From Trissonchulus latispiculum (lineage: Eukaryota; Nematoda; Enoplea; Enoplida; Ironidae), in the NCBI GenBank assembly GCA_030248195.1, contig JASAND010024186.1, positions 1 to 64,000 on the forward strand: a stretch of DNA of 64,000 nucleotides. The letters are read 5' to 3'. Every line of letters starts with the position of its first letter. Within the stretch, counting starts at the first letter, position 1. Of the stretch, positions 43,690-53,135 are shown in pieces. The notes below the pieces were generated by a model. That model did no database searches. It was not told the origin of the DNA and worked only from the letters and a program-made list of their open reading frames with translations. The translations under genes and the position numbers were made by a program.

Positions 43690-44162
43690 GTGTGGTCTTT
43701 CCCATATGTATACCCCCACAGCTCCGAAAAAGTACCGAAGAAGCACAGTTTGACGGATTGGTTTGAAATTTAGTTTAGGGCACGTTTTCAAAAATTGATT
43801 GATTTCAAAGAATCTGATTTTAAAAATGCAAAATTTTGTAAATTTAAATTTTTTTAATTTTAAAATTTTAATTTGTAGGGGGACCAAGGGGATCAAAAAC
43901 GAACTTCAGATTTGTGCTCAGCGCCCCAGAAAACCCGTGTATAAATGTTATCAGCAAAATCATGTTCAGAAATGTTTTGATCCCCTCCCCGCTTGCCAAC
44001 TAAAACTTTAAAACTTATATTTTAAAATTTTTTAAACTTTTGATTCTTGAAATCAGCAGGTCCAAAACGTACCCCTACCAAATTTAAACTCAATCCGTCA
44101 AATTGTGCTTCTTCGGTGCTTCTTCGGAGTTGGGGGGGGATAATGGGAATAGCCCGGAAAGT
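43690..44162. mobile_element. Foldback MITE family E, copy 2
   Basis: The arms face each other: CCGAAGAAGCACAGTTTGAC at the left is mirrored by GTCAAATTGTGCTTCTTCGG at the right. The family landmark GGGGGACCAAGGGGATCAAAA lies in one arm and GATCCCCTCCCCGCTTGCC in the other. The centre has TGTGCTCAGCGCCCC. Confidence 0.7.
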
Positions 44163-46582
44163 GTATTAGCATTGCACAGGGGCAGGGAAACGTCAAGGTT
44201 TTATTTTGACACAACTAGTTTACACTAGCGTTTTAATTTGACGAACTGCAAAAAATATTCAGTTCTATGCCATTGGAACAATTTAGTTTTTGTGTGTTTC
44301 CAAACCGTGTTCTGTCAAAGCGGAAAGATTTTAGCTTTCGAATTCATTTGTCGAAAACTATTGTACAATCTGCCAGTTTTCCAAACTGAATACAAAATCG
44401 TTCCAATTGTTGATTGCACTGAATGTTGTTGAAGTACCATCAAATTAAAACAAGTAATGTAAACACAGAGAATTAAAATAAAACCTGACTTTCTGCAATC
44501 TCCAATACAACAATTTTGAATTATCTAATTTTGAACTGTATCTAATTTTGAACCTGTTGTTTATGTGATAAGATGAATTCACAGAAAATACTACATTTTT
44601 AATTTTAACTTGCTTTGCTTTAGCAATTATTTGCACTAAAACTGAACAAAAAGTTTTGTAACGGTTCACCTCCCTAGGAAAATGCTTTTAATAATTAATC
44701 TTCCATTTTTTGCAATATCTATGGAACCTCCTGAAAGTTGCGAAACGGCTTATTTTTTGATGATCTACAAACTCCAAACTTGATCACCAACTTGACCAAA
44801 AAAGGTTAACAAATTGTTGGAATCTCTACTTTTGACTAACGTTTTAGTAAGGTTAGTCTAAACTTGGGTACAAATACCCTTTGCCAAGTATTATCATTAG
44901 CTATTTAGCACAATCCCTGCTATACGTAAAGGTGTTACATTTCAATGCAATGCTGGAAACCGTTAAATTTTATTACTTTCTGTGAAGTTTGACAACATTT
45001 TTCTTCTGAATGAAACCATGATTCATTCGCCGGGCAAAACTCCGCCCACCCTTGCACTAACTCTACTTAACATCAAAGGGAAATGCCGCCATAGTAATGT
45101 CTTCCTAACAGCTTAACTAAGTCATAATAGTAAGGATGCACCTTTTAATCGGTTTTAAGGGTCTCGCACTTTTTAAACAGGGGGGGGGGAGGTTGACGAA
45201 TACTTGAAGAAGTCAGGTTTTCTTGTTTCTGAGTCATAATGAAGTTTCATGACTGCGCCCAGGTTATACCTACCAAAAGAAAGTCAGTGGTTTTTTGCTG
45301 AAAACTGGGGGGAAAATCGCTAAAATCTCGCTGGAGCCCCCGTGAGAAAATTTTGAGACCTAGCAAAAATTTCATGTCTATGTCTGATTTTTGACGCTTC
45401 TGGGTGCTGATAACAACAGAAGAATTACTTCTAGAAAGTATGCATGTATTGGCATATTTTCTCCTTTGATGTTCGCCGCTATACTTAGACTGGTGTGCAT
45501 AAATTTAGTATCTAATATCTGTCAGAAAATCACATAAAAATCCACACGCACACAGAAAATAGTGAATGAAATAAAAACTGACGGGGTTTCAGAAATTGAC
45601 ACATAAGTTAGCCAACTTAGCTAACTATTAGCTAGCCATAAATAAAGTTTAATTGTTTAGTCCACTAATTTGACATTTAATTTTGTTAGTTTTATCAGTC
45701 TATTTTTGTTTTATTATGTTTCCATAATTAAGTGTTACCTTTCTGATTACATTTTTAATCTCCCTGGAGACACTGTCACAAATTAGTTTCAGTGCTCCGA
45801 AAGAACGTTATAAACTCTTGATAAGGAACTACCGTATGCCCAATAGACATTTAATTAGCAAGCAGGTGGTATATAATTCATTAATGTAGCTTTATGTTAA
45901 AGTTTCTTGCAGCTGCCCGCCACCAAGCAGATGTTGGGTGACAAAAAAACTGGGGGGCCGAAAGGGTAGTAAAAATTTTCGGGGGGCATCAGAGCCCCTC
46001 ATAAAATTAGATTACATTAGGAAATGTACATTGTTTTGATTATGACCAATAATTAGAGGGAGCGAGTTTGTGTGCTACATCCTATTGTCAAGAAATTGTG
46101 ATTTACGAATTTTATCTTCGCATAAAATTTTATGTCTTTTGAGGGGTTAATTTTCTCCTCGAAATGGAATCGGCTGCAAAAATTTGAGTACAATTTGACC
46201 AGTACATGACAAATTTGGGCTAAATTTCGCAGTACAAAAGATTGAGGTTGTTACAGCTCTCAGAAAAAGAAAAGTGCAATGAAAACAAAACTGGTCTTTT
46301 AGATTTTGACCCTCGCTGTATATGCCTTGACGCAGCACTAGCTTAATTCTCAAATCTTAAGCCTGGTTCACTCACACTGCACAAAGTTAAAAGTTTCGGA
46401 GTTTAAGTTTTTAGACTTTAAGTTTAAGGTTTAAGAAAGCACAAGCCAAACTAAAAATAGTTTAACTTTATATCCAGGTTTAATCTTCCTACATACATTA
46501 TATAGAGACTTTGTTAATGATTTTCGTAACATACACTGCTGAATTTCTTACTTATATATGCAGAATCTTTTCAGGAAAGCCC
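44163..46582. other. Putative Hox intron, no exon recognised
   Basis: AT-rich DNA with scattered G runs; no splice-flanked coding block with recognisable content. Confidence 0.4.
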
Positions 46583-47057
46583 CCCAGGCCCAGATTTCGC
46601 AAAACTTGCACAAATGAACTGAAATTTAGAATAGGTATGTTTTCGACCACGCCGAGTTCAAATATTGTCGAATTCTTTGATTCGCAAAATTCTATTTTTT
46701 TCGATTCGTTGTTAAGAAGTTGTGTATAGGGGATTTCGGGCTCGCAGGTTTTTGATTCAGCTTTTCGTTAACTTATTATAAGCTAAAGTTAGTTTTAAGA
46801 AATGTAGGAAAGGTTAAAAGTGTAAGGTTATACGGAGCTAGCGAAAACCTGAATTGCGAAACGGACTTCAGGTTCGTGTTCTGCGGTCCCTAAATCCCCT
46901 ATACACAGCTTTTAACAAAATCGAAGACAAAAAATTCGGTTTTCCTTGGTCCCATTACATCAATTTTGCAATATTTGAACTCAGCCTGGTAGAAAACATA
47001 CCCACACCAAATTTAAGTTAATTTAGTCAGGTTTTTGCGGATTCTGGCCTGAGGGAT
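46583..47057. mobile_element. Foldback MITE family E, copy 3
   Basis: The left arm (GGTATGTTTTCGACCACGCC, GTGTATAGGGGATTTCGGG) is mirrored by the right arm (AAATCCCCTATACACAGC, GGTAGAAAACATACCCACACC). TTCCTTGGTCCC marks the family motif. The copy is diverged. Confidence 0.6.
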
Positions 47058-47232
47058 TTCCTGAAAAGTAGCGAGTTTAAAATGCTTGAATATTTGAATG
47101 CATGCTGTTTAACAGAAAAAGTATTCAGACATTCCTAAACTTTCCTCCGAATTGCATAAGCCTTAAACCTTACACCTTAAACCTTGGAACCGTGGAACTT
47201 AAAGTGGTGAGCGGAGCTGTATTTTTTTTTCG

Positions 47233-47850
47233 GGCACCTCACCCCAGTTGGTCTTCCGGTTAGGGGTAGTGTCAGCTAGTTTTCAAAGTTTGTTGGGGAG
47301 TGGGGAGCTGACACTGAATAGCTGCAATCGCAATTATCCGAGGTGTTCTCCAAGGCTATCGAGGCGCCCATTACTTTCACCGTAATGAAGGCCCCGTGGC
47401 AGCGCTCACCAAGCAGGCGGCCGCCCCTTGCACAGACTCGGTAAATTGCCCATGGGGGATGTCCAAGGTTTCCCCTGGAGGATTCTATGTTCGGCCCTGT
47501 CTGGAGCCGGAGTGAACAATGATCAGAGTAGATCGATTGTTCTATTTCAGATCCTACGGTTCTAAACTTTCGTGTTTGTGGTCGATATGTGCAGAGAGTA
47601 CATCAACATTCCTCTCTGATCAACCTGAAAACAAATACGCAGTTGGCAGTTATATACATAACCAGCATAACCAGCACAGAGGTGACACGTATCGAGTACC
47701 ACTGAACAATTACTTAGCCATAATCCATATGGAAGTATCGACGGAGGTAGGAACATCGGCACTAGAGATCATATTAGCCTTGCCAGTGTTTTGGTAAGCC
47801 AGTGCATTTATGTAATAAACGACTTGACCTGAATTGACTTGACTTTACAG
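47233..47850 (+). mobile_element. Structured SINE-like element (family D), copy 3 with 3' tail
   Basis: This is the longest copy, homologous to 27674-28038 through 47600. It runs on to TAATAAACGACTTGACCTG, followed by CTTGAC-type short repeats, a plausible 3' terminus of a retroposon. The AGTGTCAGCT...AGCTGACACT stem and the CATTAC/GTAATG hairpin are intact. Confidence 0.65.
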
Positions 47851-48074
47851 TGTGGACCCAGGAGAATTGGTTTACAGGAACCCGTGGAAGTTTGCCACAG
47901 TGGACAAGGACAGTGGACACATTTTTAGACCGCTTGATCGCTTAATTAATCCCGATCTCAGCTTGCAAGCTATTTGAGACCTCAAAATTTTGAGATATTA
48001 AAATTTAAATCTGGGCAAAAATCCACTTTGCTCGTATGTTTGAAATATTTTCAATGTTCCTTAATAGTCGGTAT
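47851..48074. other. No feature recognised
   Basis: Short AT-rich gap between two family D copies. Confidence 0.4.
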
Positions 48075-48199
48075 ATGTTCCGGTTTGGGGGTAGTGCCAG
48101 CTTAGAACGAATACATACAGTTTTAAGGGAAGAGGAATGTTGACACTGAATACTTGCCATTGCAATTACCCGAGGTGTTCCAGAAGGCTATCAGCATTG
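48075..48199 (+). mobile_element. Structured SINE-like element (family D), copy 4, partial
   Basis: Carries the first half of the element: TTCCGGTTTGGGGGTAGTGC, TTGACACTGAATACTTGCC, CCGAGGTGTTCCAGAAGGC. It is closest to copy 1 and lacks the second half. Confidence 0.6.
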
Positions 48200-49533
48200 T
48201 GTATTACGCCTACCTTACCCGTCCACGCGGATTCGAACAGAAATTAGCGATTTATAGTCCCTCACGCTCAGAATCGGAACGCTACGCTTGTATCTCCATT
48301 TTAGACACAGTTTTTACATTTTAGAACTCTTGCTTTTCATTGTACCTATTTTGCAGAAAGACAAATTCTGTAACAACTTCAAATTTTTAACCCTTTAAAG
48401 GCGTTGTCTCTGTGCCTCGAAATACCTGTTTTTGTTCTCCTAAAAATATAGTTTGAAAGAAAATTTTTGTATAGCGGTATAGCGTCATATAGTTTAGCTA
48501 TTATACTTTTGGATTACTGTAAGATTACTCTTTTTATTGCTTCAGTCTGAAAAAATCATGTTCCGTTTCGATAACTCGGCTAAAATCGAGTCACCACCTC
48601 TTTTCGAGGCCATAAATTAGTTTTATGACCTATTCAAGTCATCCATAATGATGGAAATTGTTTGAAAACCGACAGGGCGTCCCTTTCAAAACTTTTCGCA
48701 TCTTTTGTCCGGGCAGAACTTCAGTTTCAGCCGTGTGAACTAGTTAGCCCCTTCTGATGTAAAGTTATTTCGCCCCCGAAAGATTTATTGTGTACAAAAG
48801 TTTTCAAAACATCTCACCTTTGTCTGTCAATAGCACGACGACTTACGGTAGTTTTAAATTACAGTACCTTTTGTACAATCTATTTACAAACCAGAAGCCA
48901 TAATTGAATAACTGGTAACTGGCTGCAAAGTGCAACCTTCATTTCAAGAGTACATAATAAATAAGAGTGTGACAGATTTGGTATTGTATATCTCGCCAAA
49001 CCGTATTTAACTGTGGTAAGCCAAGCAAGAACACTGAAGTACGACCAGCCAACGTGGTTGAAAAGAATTACCAGTCCAAAGGACAAAAAGATCTGTCGCT
49101 GCTGCATATCTTCCGAAATTATGAGAGGAAATAACTGCGCAAGCAAAACTAGACTTTGGTTATTGGTCGCGAAACAATTCCTCAATTTGTATCTGCATGG
49201 ATATTAAATTTGTATACTTTATTAGACAGATATTAGCTTAAATAAGGCAAATATTTTTTGTTTACATAAATAATGGAAAATAAATAAAATAAAATAAAAG
49301 TAAATAATAATGTAAATACATACTGTAATGCAGTTTGGTTAAAGATTAAAAAATTACTTTAGCGAATTTTAAGAACCAGCCCTGTAAATAGCGTAAAACC
49401 AAAAAGGAATTGGCTGACATAACCATAAGCCCAATTTATTGTATGTATGTACTCTTGGTATTACTAACTGAATAACAAGTAACAGCTAAATGTGTACAAA
49501 AAAACATAAATTAAATGTACAAGCTTGGTATGG
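48200..49533. other. Putative Hox intron, no exon recognised
   Basis: AT-rich, with no supported feature. Open frames at 48880-49207 on both strands overlap each other and have no known domain. Confidence 0.4.
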
Positions 49534-50129
49534 GGGTCTCGCCATAACTTTTGAGATTTTGACCAATAAAACTTTGAAATTTGGTGTGGGTGCATTGCAT
49601 ATCGGAGGCTTATAAATTCAAAAATTTAAAAAATTTTTAAATTTTAAAAATTTTTAAAAAGTTTTAAATTTTTGTTTGGTAAGGGGGGACCAAGGGGAAC
49701 CAAAAATGTTTTGAAAAAATTTTTCTGAAAGCTTGCATGGGGGGGCTTCAGGGGCGCTGAGCACGAATCTGAAAACCGTTTTTCGATTCAGCTTTTCGTT
49801 AGCTTAGTATGAGCTTACATGCTAAGCTTACAACTTTAGCTCATACTGAGCCAACGAAAAGCTGAATCGAAAAACGGTTTTTAGATTCGTGCTCAGCGCC
49901 CCTAAACCCCCCCATGCAAGTTTTCAGCAAAAAATTTTTCTAAATGTTTTGATTTCCCTTGGTCCCCCCTTACCAAACAAAAATTTAAAATTCTTAAAAA
50001 TTTTTTAAAATTTCAAAATTTTTAAATTTTTGAATTGACCAGCCTCTAGTATGCACCCACACCAAATTTCAAAGTTATTGGTCAAAAAAATCAAAAGTTA
50101 GGGCTGGGGGGGGTAAGCGCAAGAGACCC
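49534..50129. mobile_element. Foldback MITE family E, complete copy 4 with 8-bp TSD
   Basis: 596 bp starting GGGTCTCGCC and ending AAGAGACCC, flanked by the perfect 8-bp duplication TGGTATGG (49526-49533 and 50130-50137). The arms of about 260 bp are mirror images meeting around TTAGCTTAGTATGAGC/GCTCATACTGAGCCAA. The landmark GGTAAGGGGGGACCAAGGGG and its complement occupy the arms. It is non-coding. Confidence 0.85.
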
Positions 50130-50623
50130 TGGTATGGTATATGTCTTCTTGTAACGTTTCTTAAAGCAGACTTCATGCATGAACGGCAACAGGCAAAAAC
50201 CTCAGTAATTCATGCGAAAATTCATGCCTTCACAGTCCAGTCGTGTCTGAAATTTAATCTCCGAAGTCAAATGTTCGTAAACCTAAACGTTTCCATTAAA
50301 ACTTGGTTTCTGCCTGGAGTCGTGATTGCATGAATTTTCGAATGTCCACAATTCATGATGTGGCATTTTCAAACGTGCTGGCAAATTCTGTAAATTGGCA
50401 ACTTTTTGGAAAAGCTAAGAATTCTTAGCTACTACTAGACATAGTGGCCAGCAGATGGAAGTTTTTAATATTCAGCTTAAAGCAAGAAATTTGAAATTGA
50501 AATTGAAATTTACAATTTTGGAAAATTTTTAAATCACAGCCAAATATATACTTTCTGCTCCCGCGGTATTTTAGCTATGTAATGAAACTCGGCCCTCTTG
50601 AGCAATGGGACTAAAAAATTTTT

Positions 50624-50919
50624 TACAAGCAATTTCGATTTAAATTTGAAATAAAATTTTTAGTGCCGAATGATACAAGCAATTTCGATTTAAATTTGAA
50701 ATAAAATTTTTAGTGCCGAATGATACAAGCAATTTTGATTTAAATTTGAAATAAAATATTTAGTGCCGAATGATACAAGCAATTTCGATTTAAATTTGAA
50801 ATAACATTTTTGGTGCCGAATGTTACAAGCAATTTCGATTTAAATTTGAAATAAAATTTTTAGTGCCGAATGTTACAAGCAATTTTGATTTAAATTTGAA
50901 ATAAAAATTGTAGTGCCGT
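50624..50919 (+). repeat. Minisatellite, six 50-bp units
   Basis: Units start at 50624, 50674, 50724, 50774, 50824 and 50874 with exactly 50-bp spacing, each beginning TACAAGCAATTT(C/T)GATTT and ending AGTGCCG. Units 1 and 2 are essentially identical and the rest differ by a few bases, the last most. The array ends 24 bp before the first base of the homeobox exon at 50944, so it lies where a branch point and polypyrimidine tract are expected. Confidence 0.95.
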
Positions 50920-50943
50920 TCATGAATGTTGTTCTGTTTTAAG

Positions 50944-51413
50944 ATTCACAAGATCGCCAGAGACGACAACGTCAGACATATCAGCCTTGGCAGACGCAAG
51001 CCCTGGAGAGAGCCTTTAAGATAAACCGATATATCACAAAGGATAATCGGGTTCATTTGGCCACAAGCATCAGTCTGACCGATCGACAGGTCAAAATTTG
51101 GTTCCAAAATCGCCGGATGAAGCAGAAAAAGGAGCAGAAATCGGAAAAAGAAAAATCCAACGAAATTCCGGAAATCAAGAAATCCGATACGCCGCTGCCT
51201 TCCTCCGATTTGAGCACCACCGCTCCGGCCGGAAACCTAAAACAAATCACGAATCCCGGAAATGATTACCTTCGGACTCCGCCTACCTTACCTAGCTATT
51301 CGGACTATCCTCGCCCAAATGGTCAACGACCAGTCCTTCATTACGGTGTAGCAGCTCAAACTGTAAACTATTATGTGGACCAGAAGCCATTTATATTACA
51401 TGGCTCCGCTTAA
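50944..51413 (+). CDS. Posterior-Hox-like homeobox terminal exon 1
   Basis: After the acceptor TTCTGTTTTAAG the frame enters with two bases (AT) completing a codon begun upstream. A second AG at 50951-50952 would give the same phase. The homeodomain spans 50958-51137. Helix 1 reads [13 protein letters not shown] (L16, F20), then [18 protein letters not shown]. Helix 3, [19 protein letters not shown], has W48, F49, Q50, N51, R53 and M54 intact. The [16 protein letters not shown] block is typical of posterior Hox proteins, whereas the R5-Q6-T7-Y8 arm is more like central Hox. A Lys/Glu-rich run and a Pro/Tyr-rich tail follow to the TAA at 51411-51413. Spliced to 39263-39605 it would give 270 residues. 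It is a nuclear DNA-binding regulator of axial patterning by family. Confidence 0.9.
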
Positions 51414-51654
51414 TTACCAATTAAAAGCTCAATGTACAGCCTACAGTCAGTGCACAGTTATGGTAGGTTTACAAAGGGCGTATGTCGCTTGAAATTTATA
51501 ATTCCTCAGCTAAAATACTGTAGGCTAGAATGCTCAAATGTGTATAAAATCAGTGATCTGAAAGTTATGAGCTTTCTTTTTATGGTGTTTTGGTGGAATG
51601 GCTGGAATTTTCGTCTCCGGATCGGAAAGTTTGTGGTTTGGATCCCCGACCTGC
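51414..51654. other. Region just downstream of homeobox exon 1
   Basis: Presumed 3' UTR and flank. The first AATAAA I see is at about 52203, inside or beyond the next MITE. No Hox-like first exon is visible between the two homeobox exons. Confidence 0.4.
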
Positions 51655-52145
51655 AAAAACAAACTCTTAGGGTCGGATCTCTTGCACTTCAATTGGAGGC
51701 TGATAAATTCAAAATTTTTTAAAACTTTGGAAAACTTTAAATTTTAATTTGGTGACGAGAGCCAAGGGGATCAAAAATCAAAAATATTTTGCTACAAAAC
51801 TTGCATATAGCCATTTTTGGGGTGCCGAGCACGAGCCTGAAATAAGTTCTTCGATTGTTGGGTTGTTTAGGATAAAGCTTATGACTAAAGCTCAAATCGA
51901 AACAAAACGAAAAAGCTGAATCGAAAACGGATTTTAGATTCGTGACGTGAGAGACCCTCGTATTCAAGCTTTAGTAAATCGGGGACAAAAAATGGTTTTG
52001 GTCTCCCTTTACCAACTTAAACTTTAAAGTTTTAATATTTTAAATTTTCTAAATTTTTGAATTCATCAGCCTCCACTATGCATGCACGCAAGCAAAATTT
52101 TGAAGTAATTGGTCAAAAAATCAAAGATCAGGGGAAAGCAAACGA
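51655..52145. mobile_element. Foldback MITE family E, copy 5 (diverged)
   Basis: GGTCGGATCTCTTGCACTTC at the left and AACGAGATCC at the right flank a diverged foldback. It contains GAGAGCCAAGGGGATCAAAA, CGAAAAAGCTGAATCGAAAA and the GCATGCACGC arm segment. It separates the two homeobox exons. Confidence 0.6.
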
Positions 52146-52653
52146 GATCCTTAAGGCCTATGTATATGTGTAACATTAACATCATTAACATCAACATTAA
52201 CAATAAACATCCATCAAAAACTGTTTTCCTTTTGGTGCCACATCGCAGTTGCTTTCGACAGGTGAGGTGTAACGCCAGACCAATTTTGCTCTGAGTCCAC
52301 AATTTGGCGCTGCAATAATCAATCAATTAATAATCGCATATCGGAATTATACTTGAGGCGAACTGGTATTCTTTGGACTGGAATTAAAGTAAACTGGATT
52401 TTTTTAAAAGATTTTCAGAGAATCGGTTTCGGTTAATAAATTGGTGGATTTTGCCCTGCTTCAAAAATAGGCAATAAAGTAACTATCCAGTTCAACCAAC
52501 AACTTTGCTAGATTTCATTAGCTTGCAACTTCTTAATGAATCATCTGATCAGTTAATTTCAAGCCAGTGATCCGTTTCAAAATTGATAACCACAATTTGT
52601 TACTGCTTTTCATTTACTTCTTTATTTATATTTTTATTTTTTGCTTGTTTTAG
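52146..52653. other. Intron sequence before homeobox exon 2
   Basis: ATTAACATC-type short repeats at 52170-52205, then AT-rich DNA ending in a strong pyrimidine tract (TTTTATTTTTTGCTTGTTTTAG). No start exon recognised. Confidence 0.4.
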
Positions 52654-53135
52654 ACTACAACGGGAAAAAGCCAGGCCGGCAAACCTACGCAAAGTATGTA
52701 ACAAATATTTTGGAGTCCGAATTCATCAGAAACGCCTACATCACCAGCCAACGTCGAAAGGAATTGCACTGGCAGACCCGATTGGACGAACGGCAGATCA
52801 AAGTTTGGTTCCAAAATCGTCGAATGAAATACAAAAAGGAACACGGGTTCCCGGTGACACGTGAAGACCTAAACAAGAAAAGCACGACAACAACAATAAC
52901 AACAACAACAGCAACAACAACGACTGGCACTGTAGCGGTCAAGCAAGAAGTGCAGCCGGTAGCCGAAACGAAGCCACAGGACACTAGCCAGTACCCCTAT
53001 GCAAATGGCTTCCCTTTACGACCGCCTCCAGCAGCCTTTTTGCAACCGGTTGGCCAGACAGCTTATCAGGGATTGCACGCCTACTCTCATATCCCCGGTT
53101 ACTCGACCGTCGTGAAACCTGAAATCGGGCATTAG
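52654..53135 (+). CDS. Posterior-Hox-like homeobox terminal exon 2
   Basis: After the acceptor TTGCTTGTTTTAG the frame enters with AC completing a codon, the same phase as exon 1. The homeodomain spans 52665-52844. Helix 1 is YAKYVTNILESEF, then IRNAYITSQRRKELHWQTRL. Helix 3, [20 protein letters not shown], keeps W48, F49, Q50, N51, R53 and M54. NAYITSQRR resembles Abdominal-B/Post-class proteins. His35-Trp36 replace the usual Ala35 and neighbour, which is unusual. A Thr-rich run encoded by ACA/ACG triplets (about 52888-52929) and a Pro/Tyr-rich tail lead to the TAG at 53133-53135. With exon 39263-39605 the product would be 274 residues, nearly the same as the other form. An AATAAA at 54985 could end a long 3' UTR, but that is unproven. 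Confidence 0.9.

Noticed and set aside
50624..50919. CRISPR-like array (regular repeats)
   Set aside because: Units are contiguous with no unique spacers and this is animal DNA; it is a minisatellite.
51432..51722. Possible separate first exon for homeobox exon 2
   Set aside because: Composition is unlike a Hox N-terminus, it runs into a family E MITE, and no consensus donor in the right phase was found.
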